DNA from: an uncultured Chromatiaceae bacterium
GTDB taxonomy: Bacteria; Pseudomonadota; Gammaproteobacteria; Enterobacterales; Alteromonadaceae
Assembly (NCBI GenBank): GCA_937978655.1
Contig: CALJUX010000046.1
Location: 1-37,483 of the forward strand
Length of the DNA: 37,483 nt
Reading direction: 5' to 3'
The notes under the pieces were generated by a model. The model did not search any database. It was not told the origin of the DNA and was given only the letters and a program-made list of their open reading frames with translations. Shown here piece after piece: positions 17,224 to 24,517 of this stretch. The translations under genes and the position numbers were made by a program. Each line of letters starts with the position of its first letter. The stretch's first letter is position 1.

Positions 17224-17973
17224 TCAGGCCATTGCGCCCAGCAGCCAACGCAGACTGAGCCCAATACCGAGGCTGATGCCAATGCTGAGCAAAGTACCGA
17301 GCAGCACATATTCAGTGAATTTAACGTCCTGGGCGCGGGATAAGTCGCCAAAGCGGAATATGGACTTGGCGGCCAATAAAAAGCCGATAGCGCCAAACTG
17401 GTCCAGCAGCACAAAAGTCAGCAGCAACGCCCGTTCCAGCATGCCGATATAATGGCCGCCGGCCAGCAACCCCTGCACCGGCAGCGCCAGCAACTCAGGC
17501 CGCCAGCTGCGCAGCAGCTGACCAATCAGCACTGAAGCTGGTGTCAGCACCAGCAAATATGCCAGGCCAATCATCATCCAGCCGGCCGGCAGTTGAGGCG
17601 GCCACCATTGCCAGTTATCGGTATAAGCGGACCAGAGCAGCAGCAGCACTGTCAGATGCGCCAGCTGGTCGAGTAAAAATGCCGCAAGACCGTTATTGCT
17701 GTAGGACTTTGCCACATCAATCAGGTAATGACTGCCACCGATGATAAGCGCCAGCAACACGGCCATCAGGCTGTCATGTTGCCAGCCGTAACCCCATTGC
17801 CACAGCCAGAGCGCGAGCAGGCTCAGGCCCATCTGCACTGAGACATGCAACTGTAGTTTCGGCGATTTAAAGTGCCATTGCAGCCGGTCTTTGACCCAGC
17901 TCAGTGGTTGCAGGTAAAAATCACCCAGCACATGCGCCAGTAGTAGCAACAGCAATAAATCCAGTTCATTCAT
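17224..17973 (-). CDS. DUF3307 family polytopic membrane protein
   Basis: The 249-residue inner-membrane protein begins with the DUF3307 signature LLLLLLLAHVLGDFYLQP (conserved His and Asp near residues 14-18) and has about six to seven hydrophobic segments. An HYLIDVAKS stretch near residue 82 carries another His-Asp pair, and the C-terminal loop has AAKSIFRFGDLS. Histidine and aspartate next to helices suggest metal binding or membrane-embedded catalysis, but the family has no proven function. The start at 17973 has GGAGTG upstream and overlaps the end of the SatD-family gene by 8 nt, indicating translational coupling. It converges with the protease gene with a 7-nt gap and no visible terminator. 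Confidence 0.85.
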   Translation of the reverse strand: MNELDLLLLLLLAHVLGDFYLQPLSWVKDRLQWHFKSPKLQLHVSVQMGLSLLALWLWQWGYGWQHDSLMAVLLALIIGGSHYLIDVAKSYSNNGLAAFLLDQLAHLTVLLLLWSAYTDNWQWWPPQLPAGWMMIGLAYLLVLTPASVLIGQLLRSWRPELLALPVQGLLAGGHYIGMLERALLLTFVLLDQFGAIGFLLAAKSIFRFGDLSRAQDVKFTEYVLLGTLLSIGISLGIGLSLRWLLGAMA

Positions 17974-18601
17974 GGTGTGGCACTCCGTCAGGCTGTTGGT
18001 AACGACTGGTGAAATAATCCACCACCTGACTGATTAAACCGTACTGCGCCTGATTGAGCAAATGGGTGATATTGACTCTTGATGTGTTAAAAAAACTGGC
18101 CAGTTGCTGATGGGGAGGCCGTTGCTGTTGCAGATAGGCCAGCAAGACGCCAGCCTGACGGGCAGTGAGTTGTTGCAACTGCACCGACACCAATTGCAAT
18201 AGCAGTTGTTCGGCAGTTGTCAGTGGCTGTTGTGGGTCCAGCCAGTCCCAGCGCTGTTCCTGCAGCTGGTCAAGCAGCTGGCCGGACAGCGTAAAAGCCT
18301 GACCGGTCGACTGATTTAAATCGGCGCGCAGTTGTTCTGCCGGCGCGACCGCAATGGCGAGGCGGGCGTCCGATTGCAGACTCAATAATGTGAGCCGGAC
18401 CTGCAGGGCCGCCATAAAAGCCTGCGACGGCAAGGTCGCGAGCTGAAAGCCATCACCGCGAAACAGCACTGGCGGGGCAACACCCGGCGGGCAAAATTGC
18501 TGCAGACATTGTTGCAGGGCTTGCAACAATGCCGGGTAACGGCTGGCTTCAATAGCGGAAGACCGCACCAGATCGCCGGTCAGGATGGCATATAAGTTCA
18601 T
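17966..18601 (-). CDS. SatD family protein with C-terminal HTH-like segment
   Basis: The 211-residue cytosolic protein matches the SatD family (named from Streptococcus mutans acid tolerance): LYAILTGDLVRSS (3-15), VLFRGDGFQLAT (45-56), ARLAIAVAP (79-87), GQAFTLSG (100-107). The C-terminal part (about 145-195, TARQAGVLLAYL, QQLASFFNTSRVNITHLL) looks like a helix-turn-helix. By eye the N-terminal motif order resembles a class III cyclase/GGDEF fold; that is my inference. I choose ATG 18601 with GGAG 6 nt upstream; the in-frame extension to 18685 would run through the palindromic operators. It is the first gene of an operon with DUF3307. Confidence 0.85.
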   Translation of the reverse strand: MNLYAILTGDLVRSSAIEASRYPALLQALQQCLQQFCPPGVAPPVLFRGDGFQLATLPSQAFMAALQVRLTLLSLQSDARLAIAVAPAEQLRADLNQSTGQAFTLSGQLLDQLQEQRWDWLDPQQPLTTAEQLLLQLVSVQLQQLTARQAGVLLAYLQQQRPPHQQLASFFNTSRVNITHLLNQAQYGLISQVVDYFTSRYQQPDGVPHHE

Positions 18602-18649
18602 AGCAGGCTCCGGCCTTAGTCCGGATCTCAGCATAACGGATTTGGCGTG

Positions 18650-18695
18650 GTAATCAAATTCAATTACATATTTAAAAGTAATCAAATTTGATTAC
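18650..18695. promoter_or_regulatory. Paired palindromic operators before the satD-like gene
   Basis: GTAATCAAATTTGATTAC at 18678-18695 is a perfect 18-bp palindrome. GTAATCAAATTCAATTAC at 18650-18667 matches it at 16 of 18 positions. Centres are 28 bp apart with an AT-only 10-bp spacer (18668-18677). The pair lies 49-94 bp upstream of the ATG, where the promoter must be; no clean -35/-10 can be picked because the sites themselves are AT-rich. Binding by the SatD protein's own HTH or another regulator is inferred. Confidence 0.75.
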
Positions 18696-18783
18696 ATCTG
18701 CTCCGTCACTGTAGCCCGCGCTGTCCTGCCGCAATGTGGCGAACTCAGGCGCAGCCTTCGCGCTGCACCTGATAAGGCGTCGG

Positions 18784-20688
18784 TTAAAGCGCCGGCAGTG
18801 ACAGCACCAGTGCGCTGTTGGCTTTGACTGTCAGCGGCAATGTTGCCACACCTGCGTCGACCTGTAGCGTCAGCGCATGGCCGCTGAACAATTCGGTCAG
18901 GGGTAATGGGCCTGCGGGCAGCTGCCATTGCTGTACCAAATCGGCCGGTAATTGCAGTTTAAACCGCGTGGCTTTGTCGGCGAAATTCGCCACCACCAAC
19001 AGCCGTTGTTGCTGGTCAAACCGCACAAAGGCGAGTTGCTGCTCGCTGTATCCTGGCGTTTGCAGATGCTGCTGATGCAGTGACAGATACTGACCCCGCA
19101 GCGCCGGTGCGCTGGCGCTGAAGCTGAGTAGCTGTTGATAAAACTGGCGCAGTTCACGTTGCGCCGGCGTCAGATTGCCGCCGTCGTATTTACCGCCATT
19201 GAGCCAGCCCTGATGTGCCGGTACCCCGGCATAATCAAAAATACTGGTGCGGCTTGGCTGGCCAAAACCACTGGCCAGCGCACCGGCTTCACCCACTTCC
19301 TGACCGAAATACAACATCGTTGGCGCAGTGCCAATCAGTGTGGATACCACCATCGCCGGCTTGCCTTTGAGTGCATTGCCGGCAAATTCCGGGCTTGCGA
19401 TGCGCTGTTCGTCATGATTTTCCAGAAATTTCAGCATGTGCACGTCGATGTCCTGCACTTGTTGCTGCGCCGCCAGCACGGCGGAAGCGTTGCCTTTGCC
19501 CTGCATCAGCAGCTTCAGGCTGTCGTAAAACCCGACTTTGTCATACAGATAATCCATTTTGCCGAGCTGAATGTAATCGCGGTACAGCTGTGGCTGATAG
19601 ACTTCGGCCAGTAACAGCGCGTCCGGTCTTTTCTGTTTAATCTGGCTGTTCAGATAGCTCCAGAATTCAACCGGCACCATTTCGGCCATGTCATAACGAA
19701 AACCATCGACGCCGACATCTAACCAGAATTGCGTGATATCGCGGAATTTCAGCCAGGAATCCGGTACCGATTTGTCTTGCCAGAAGGCCAGATGTTCTGC
19801 AGCCGGGCGGCTGGCGAAGTCGGCGGGCAGGCGGTCAAAGTCATAACTGCCGTCTGGCTTCACGCCATAGTTAATTTTCACCGTCTCATACCAGTCATTA
19901 AAATCCGGCCGGGCGGTGCGGGCGCCGTTACCGGTCCATTTGGCCGGGTTTTCGGCAAACTTGCCGTCTGCTAATGGCTGGGTCTCGCCGCCTAAAGGCG
20001 CAAAGCCGGCTGGATAGGCCGGCACTTCAAAGGCTTGCCCGGGCACATAATAAAAATTGTTATTGCGGGCATATTCCACGGATGTGTCATCGTCAGCGCC
20101 AAAATCGCGTACGCCGGCTGGTTTGCCTAAAGATTGGTAATGCCGGGCGACGTGATTGGGCACGATGTCGATGATGACGCGGATGCCGTGCCGGTGTGCC
20201 CGTTGCAGCAAGGCCTGAAATTCAGCCATGCGCTGCGCCGGATCAACTGCCAGATCCGGATTGACGCTGTAATAGTCTTTCACCGCATAAGGCGAGCCGG
20301 CGCGGCCTTTGACCACATCCGGATCGTCGGCACTGATGCCATAAGCGCTGTAGTCGGCGATCAGCGCATGATGCGGCACGCCGGTCAGCCACAGATGCGA
20401 CACGCCCATTTGTTTCAGGGCGAGCAGAGCTGCGTCGTTGATATCATTAAATTTACCGACGCCATTTTCTGCCGCAGTGCCCCAGGGCGTGTTGGCCGGA
20501 TTGCTGTTGCCAAATAAGCGGGTGAAGGCCTGATAAATGACGATTTTGCCGGCCGGAGCACTGAACACGGGCGCGGGTGCAGCAGCCAGCGGGGCTGTCG
20601 CCGGCACAGGCTCACAGGCGCTCAGCATCAGCGCGGCAACACAAAAACAAGCGGACAAACTGAATTTCATCATAGGGGTGCACAGCAT
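18784..20688 (-). CDS. GH13 alpha-amylase-family lipoprotein
   Basis: A glycoside hydrolase (or transglycosylase) acting on alpha-glucans outside the cytoplasm. The 634-residue protein has a lipobox LSAC (Cys25) and a GH13 barrel with region I DIVPNH (174-179), region II DGFRYDMAE with nucleophile Asp333, region III LLAEVY with acid/base Glu362, and region IV ENHDEQ with Asp426. A C-terminal beta domain (about 540-634) follows. GGAG just before the first ATG (20688) supports this start; ATGs at 20673 and 20670 are alternatives that keep the signal peptide. A LacI-type operator candidate lies 60 bp upstream. Exact specificity cannot be read from the sequence. Confidence 0.92.
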   Translation of the reverse strand: MLCTPMMKFSLSACFCVAALMLSACEPVPATAPLAAAPAPVFSAPAGKIVIYQAFTRLFGNSNPANTPWGTAAENGVGKFNDINDAALLALKQMGVSHLWLTGVPHHALIADYSAYGISADDPDVVKGRAGSPYAVKDYYSVNPDLAVDPAQRMAEFQALLQRAHRHGIRVIIDIVPNHVARHYQSLGKPAGVRDFGADDDTSVEYARNNNFYYVPGQAFEVPAYPAGFAPLGGETQPLADGKFAENPAKWTGNGARTARPDFNDWYETVKINYGVKPDGSYDFDRLPADFASRPAAEHLAFWQDKSVPDSWLKFRDITQFWLDVGVDGFRYDMAEMVPVEFWSYLNSQIKQKRPDALLLAEVYQPQLYRDYIQLGKMDYLYDKVGFYDSLKLLMQGKGNASAVLAAQQQVQDIDVHMLKFLENHDEQRIASPEFAGNALKGKPAMVVSTLIGTAPTMLYFGQEVGEAGALASGFGQPSRTSIFDYAGVPAHQGWLNGGKYDGGNLTPAQRELRQFYQQLLSFSASAPALRGQYLSLHQQHLQTPGYSEQQLAFVRFDQQQRLLVVANFADKATRFKLQLPADLVQQWQLPAGPLPLTELFSGHALTLQVDAGVATLPLTVKANSALVLSLPAL

Positions 20689-20747
20689 TAAATCTCCGGA
20701 TAGCGCATGCTAACACGCACGGCCCGCTGCGCAGTACCGGCTGTGGT

Positions 20748-20761
20748 TGCATACGTTTGCA
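20748..20761. promoter_or_regulatory. LacI/GalR-type operator candidate for the amylase gene
   Basis: TGCATACGTTTGCA is a 14-bp palindrome with central ACGT, broken only at one symmetric base pair. The TGCAnACGTnTGCA form is typical of LacI-family regulators of sugar genes. It sits 60 bp upstream of the amylase ATG. No LacI-family gene is in the window. Confidence 0.5.
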
Positions 20762-20786
20762 GCAGTTCACGGGCAGCAGTTCACGG
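20759..20786. repeat. Exact 14-bp tandem repeat (two copies)
   Basis: GCAGCAGTTCACGG occurs twice head to tail (20759-20772 and 20773-20786). The second copy contains the stop codon of the small minus-strand gene at 20781, and the first copy overlaps the operator candidate by 3 bp. Confidence 0.85.
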
Positions 20787-21056
20787 ATTGTACTGCAGGT
20801 CGATACGGCTGATCAGGTCCAGCAGATAGCGGTTGTCCGCCGCATCGGGGCGGGCCAGGGTTGTGGTGCCCGACTCGGTTAGCACCAACACCGCGTCACC
20901 GCTGACAAAATAGACATGATGGCCAAAAAAACTGACCGCCACTTCCAGTCCCTGTAAACGATAACCACAGCCAAACGGCGTGTCAGCCACCACGCCAAAA
21001 TGTTCAGTGGTGGCAAAAACCCGCAATAAGGACGGACCGGATGGTAGAGTGGGCAT
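20781..21056 (-). CDS. Small hypothetical protein
   Basis: I do not recognise this 91-residue product. It has no signal peptide or membrane helix. The middle (GYRLQGLEVAVSFFGHHVYFVSGDAVLVLTE) alternates like beta strands, and the end (DAADNRYLLDLISRIDLQY) looks helical, so it reads as a plausible folded protein. No good ribosome site lies near the ATG at 21056 (AGGA is about 16 nt away). It fills the only sizeable gap between the amylase gene and the divergent gene at 21140. Its stop lies in a 14-bp tandem repeat. Confidence 0.45.
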   Translation of the reverse strand: MPTLPSGPSLLRVFATTEHFGVVADTPFGCGYRLQGLEVAVSFFGHHVYFVSGDAVLVLTESGTTTLARPDAADNRYLLDLISRIDLQYNP

Positions 21057-21139
21057 AGCGGCTGCGCTGATCCTGGCAGAAACACGCCTCTAGCATAGCC
21101 CAGCCATTATCAACCCAAACGCTTACTGAGACATTCTGC

Positions 21140-21754
21140 ATGAAAATGACCCGTTCCTGTTCCGCTGTTGCTGTTACGCTGGCATTGCTGGCCACTGTGC
21201 TGTCGGGTGCTGCCGGCGCCGACCCGCTGTTGGCGGCGTTGCAGCCCTATTGTGGTAAGGCTTATGCCGGTACCTTGCAAAGTAATGCGCCGGAAGATGC
21301 CGCAATGCGCGCTCAGACACTGATAGTGCATGTGGCAGATTGCCGGGCCGGTGAAGTGCGGATGCCGTTTCACGTCGGCGCGGACCGGTCACGCACCTGG
21401 GTGCTGCGGGATTTACCGCAAGGGCTGCAGCTCAAACATGATCACCGCCATCAGGATGGTCAGAGCGACGAACTGACCATGTATGGCGGTTTGCAGCGCA
21501 GCCCGCTCACCACCGGCGACGCCACGTTGCAGGCGCAGTTTCCGGCGGACGATTACAGCAAGCTGATGTTTCAGGCGCTGGGCCGCCAGGCCGCGCTGCA
21601 GAATGTCTGGTCCTTTGAACTGACACCGGGCAAACAGCTGATCTATCGCTTAAGCCGGCCGGGCCGTGTCTTTGCGGTGGCTTTTGACTTGACCACGCCG
21701 GTGCCATTGCCGCCGCCGGCATGGGGCGCGACAGGCGCCGGCCCGAAGCCCTGA
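21140..21754 (+). CDS. Exported hypothetical protein
   Basis: The family is not recognised. The 204-residue product has a clear signal peptide (basic MKMTR, hydrophobic 9-22, cleavage near GAAGA at 27). The mature part has two cysteines (PYCGKAYAGTL near 37 and VADCRAG near 67) that could pair. It is rich in polar and basic residues with a HDHRHQDG stretch near 100-107 that might bind metal, and it ends in a Pro-rich tail. A start at ATG 21146 is also possible. It stands between a divergent small gene and the M28 peptidase gene. Confidence 0.7.
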   Translation: MKMTRSCSAVAVTLALLATVLSGAAGADPLLAALQPYCGKAYAGTLQSNAPEDAAMRAQTLIVHVADCRAGEVRMPFHVGADRSRTWVLRDLPQGLQLKHDHRHQDGQSDELTMYGGLQRSPLTTGDATLQAQFPADDYSKLMFQALGRQAALQNVWSFELTPGKQLIYRLSRPGRVFAVAFDLTTPVPLPPPAWGATGAGPKP

Positions 21755-21893
21755 TGCGATTAAGCGGGACGCCGCTGAGTCTGGCGGCGGCCAGGGCGCT
21801 GGCACTTGCCGGGCAGCTTTAGTAACATCAGTCAGCCATCATGCTGGTGGCACCCCCATAATGACAACAATCACCCCAGGTGATGGAGATTTT

Positions 21894-23597
21894 ATGAAAC
21901 CACAATTCTGGTTTTCAGGAACATGGTTAGCGCTCAGTGCCTGCCTTGGTCTGGCGGCCTGTCAGAAGCAGCCGGAACCGGCCGCGAGCACAGCGCCGGC
22001 AGCAGCGACAGTCGCGCCAGCCGCAGCGGCGCTGCCGGATACTGAGTTTAACCCTAAACTTGCTGAATACATCAAAACCCTGTCTTCTGATGAATTTCAG
22101 GGCCGCGCCCCGGCCACGAAAGGCGAAGAAAAAACGCTGGCCTATCTGTCAGAGCAGTTCAAACGGATTGGCTTAAAGCCGCTCAGTGACGGCAGTTACG
22201 TGCAGCCGGTCCAGCTGGTGCAAATTGACCCGAAAGAAGTCTCAGCCATGACTTTCAGCGGCGATAAAGCGCCGGCGCCGTTTAAATACCGCGATCAGAT
22301 GTTTACCTGGACCACCCGCGTCACGGAATTCAGTGAAATTAAAGACTCTGAGCTGGTGTTTGTCGGCTACGGCATAGTCGCACCTGAATACGACTGGAAC
22401 GACTACGAGGGCCTGGACGTTAAAGGCAAAACCGTGGTGATGTTCGTCAACGATCCGGGTTTTGCCACCCAGGATCCAAAACTGTTCACCGGCAACGCCA
22501 TGACGTATTACGGCCGCTGGACTTACAAGTTTGAAGAAGCGGCGCGCCAGGGCGCAGCCGGTGCACTGATCGTGCATGAAACCGATGCTGCATCTTATGG
22601 CTGGCAGGTGGTCGCAGGTGGTTCTGCCACTAAATTTGACCTGATCAATCCAAACAAAAATGCTGATCGCGCGGCCATTGAAGGCTGGGTCACCACTGAA
22701 TCCGCCAATACCTTGTTTGGTGTGATTGGTGAAAACATTGAGTCGATGCGCAAAAAAGCGCTGAGCAAAGACTTTGCACCGGTGCCGCTGGGGATTAAAG
22801 CCTCAGTGTCGGTGAAAAGTAATGTGCGTGAGCTGACGTCCGGCAACGTCGTTGGCATCATCGAAGGCAGTGAAAAACCGGACGAAGCCATTTTGTATAT
22901 GGCGCACTGGGACCACCTCGGCCTGGATTTCGCCAATCCGAACAACAAAGTGTTTAACGGCGCCCAGGACAATGCGTCCGGTACCGGTGCTCTTATCGCG
23001 ATGGCGGAATATTATGCGTCTCAGCCCAAGCCGAAACGTTCCATTGCTTTTGTTGCCGTAACGGCAGAAGAGCGCGGCCTGCTCGGTTCAGCCTGGTATG
23101 CCAAACATCCGGTGTTCCCGCTGAATAAAACTGTCGCCGGCATCAATATGGACGTCATTAACGTCGATGGTCCGATGAAAGACATGAACGTGGTCGGTTT
23201 TGGTAACTCTGAGCTGGAAGTGTTGCTGAAAAAGTACACGGAACAACAAGGCCGTTATATCGCGCCGGAAAACAACCCGGCCGCCGGTTCATATTACCGC
23301 TCTGACCATTTTAACCTGGCGAAAAAAGGCGTACCGATGTTGTACGCCAAAGGTGGCGTGGACAGTGTTGACCACGGCAAAGCCTGGGGTATCAAACAGC
23401 GTGAAGACTATAACAAATGCTGTTACCACAAGGTCGAAGATGAATACAGCGACAGCTGGGATTTACGCGGTGCGCAGCAGGATATGTTCCTGTATTACCG
23501 GGTCGGTCGTGAACTGGCTGACGACACCAGCGCCTGGCCAAACTGGTATGAAGGCAAAGAGTTTAAAGCGGCGCGTGATGCGTCATTAGCGAACTAA
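21894..23597 (+). CDS. M28 family metallopeptidase lipoprotein with PA domain
   Basis: A predicted envelope aminopeptidase with two zinc ions. The 567-residue protein has a lipobox LAAC (Cys23), an Ala/Pro-rich linker, a PA domain (about 150-265) and the M28 domain (about 310-545). Zinc ligands are visible in order: His337 in AHWDH, Asp358 in QDNASG, Glu391-Glu392 in TAEERGLLG, Asp419 in NMD and His471 in YRSDHF, so the site is complete. GGAG before ATG 21894 gives the start; an 11-codon upstream extension to 21861 lacks support. It is followed by a strong terminator and is monocistronic. Confidence 0.95.
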   Translation: MKPQFWFSGTWLALSACLGLAACQKQPEPAASTAPAAATVAPAAAALPDTEFNPKLAEYIKTLSSDEFQGRAPATKGEEKTLAYLSEQFKRIGLKPLSDGSYVQPVQLVQIDPKEVSAMTFSGDKAPAPFKYRDQMFTWTTRVTEFSEIKDSELVFVGYGIVAPEYDWNDYEGLDVKGKTVVMFVNDPGFATQDPKLFTGNAMTYYGRWTYKFEEAARQGAAGALIVHETDAASYGWQVVAGGSATKFDLINPNKNADRAAIEGWVTTESANTLFGVIGENIESMRKKALSKDFAPVPLGIKASVSVKSNVRELTSGNVVGIIEGSEKPDEAILYMAHWDHLGLDFANPNNKVFNGAQDNASGTGALIAMAEYYASQPKPKRSIAFVAVTAEERGLLGSAWYAKHPVFPLNKTVAGINMDVINVDGPMKDMNVVGFGNSELEVLLKKYTEQQGRYIAPENNPAAGSYYRSDHFNLAKKGVPMLYAKGGVDSVDHGKAWGIKQREDYNKCCYHKVEDEYSDSWDLRGAQQDMFLYYRVGRELADDTSAWPNWYEGKEFKAARDASLAN

Positions 23598-23615
23598 GCA
23601 TTTAAACTGGCTGAT

Positions 23616-23644
23616 AAAATCCTTGCGCTGCAGGGATTTTTTTT
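23616..23644. terminator. Terminator between convergent M28 and solute-binding-like genes
   Basis: AAAATCCTTGC / GCAGGGATTTT, an 11-bp stem with one G-T pair and a GCT loop, then eight Ts on the plus strand. The opposite A-run lets it act leftward as well. Confidence 0.85.
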
Positions 23645-23659
23645 GCGCAGCCGACAGGC

Positions 23660-24352
23660 TTAGTGCTTGTGCCCACCGACCGCGTTTTGCAGCGTGCGGC
23701 TCAGCGACGGGACTATAGCCGCATGGCGCTGATGCACATAATGGTACAGGCCGGCCTCTGCCAGCACGCCGGATTGGGCGCTGATCCCGGCCTCAGCTAA
23801 GCCTTCTGGTAACAGACTCAGCAGCGACTGCTGATCTTCGAGCAACACATCAACTTTGCCTTGCCTGAGCATGCCCAGCGCTTGCTCCAGCGTGGTCACC
23901 GGCAGCGCTTTGCCGGCAAACCGGACCTGACTGACCAGACGAAAACCGCGGACATAACCAATGCGCAGGTCGCTCTGCCGCGCCCACTGTTGTAGTTCCT
24001 GCGCTCTTGGGCTTGCCACATAAGCCAGCAATTTAATACTGGCCAATTGCACCGGCACTTGCAGCAGTTGGGGGAATTCGTGTTGTACGCCATCAATGCG
24101 GAACAGTTCACCGTCATACAGGCCCTGATTGGTCATCTGTAACGAACGGCCGGCCGGTAACCTCACCAGTTGCATCTGATAGCCGAGTTGTTGGTAAGCC
24201 TGCTGCAGCTGTTGTTCAATCCGGCCGGATAATTCGGATTTGCTCAGACTGGTCGCAATTTGTAATACCGGCGGGGCCGCAACAGCACAGGGCGTGGCGC
24301 AGCAGCAGAGTAAAAGGCTGAATATCACAGAATAACGCACCAGGGCCCTCAT
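23660..24352 (-). CDS. Periplasmic solute-binding-like protein (family 3 type)
   Basis: The 230-residue product has a signal peptide (hydrophobic 9-19, unusual CCC at 16-18, cleavage near AVAA at 26). The mature part follows the layout of amino-acid-type binding proteins: ATSLSKSELSGRIEQQLQQAYQQLGYQ, GLYDGELFR, IKLLAYV, IGYVRGFRLV, LGMLRQGKVDVLLED. Many such orphans in Alteromonadales lack transporter partners, as here. I choose ATG 24352; the longer frame would begin at a GTG with no ribosome site. Whether it feeds a transporter or a signalling protein is unknown. Confidence 0.7.
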   Translation of the reverse strand: MRALVRYSVIFSLLLCCCATPCAVAAPPVLQIATSLSKSELSGRIEQQLQQAYQQLGYQMQLVRLPAGRSLQMTNQGLYDGELFRIDGVQHEFPQLLQVPVQLASIKLLAYVASPRAQELQQWARQSDLRIGYVRGFRLVSQVRFAGKALPVTTLEQALGMLRQGKVDVLLEDQQSLLSLLPEGLAEAGISAQSGVLAEAGLYHYVHQRHAAIVPSLSRTLQNAVGGHKH

Positions 24353-24447
24353 GAAACTGCAATGGCAGATGGATAACACTATAAACACAAGCGGGCAAAA
24401 CCACAGCCGTTGTTGGTCGGGAAAGTCAGCGCAATGGTCTGAAATCG

Positions 24448-24475
24448 AAAAAAAATGCCCGCGTCAGGCGGGCAT
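24448..24475 (-). terminator. Distal terminator of the M16 peptidase gene
   Basis: ATGCCCGC / GCGGGCAT 8-bp stem with a 5-nt loop, then eight Ts on the minus strand. Confidence 0.85.
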
Positions 24476-24480
24476 GTAGA

Positions 24481-24505
24481 AAAATAGCCGCACAGACAGT
24501 GCGGC
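24481..24505 (-). terminator. Proximal hairpin after the M16 peptidase gene
   Basis: GCCGCAC / GTGCGGC 7-bp stem with a 5-nt loop, then TATTTTTC on the minus strand, 12 nt past the stop. It forms a tandem pair with the hairpin at 24448. Confidence 0.65.
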
Positions 24506-24517
24506 GAGGGCAATGCC

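Noticed and set aside
18746..18771. Hairpin CAGGCGCAGC / GCTGCACCTG just after the amylase stop
   Set aside because: The stem has a mismatch and no T-run follows on the minus strand, so I could not call it a terminator.
24353..24388. Longer start of the solute-binding-like protein
   Set aside because: Would begin with GTG without a ribosome site and add residues before a normal signal peptide.
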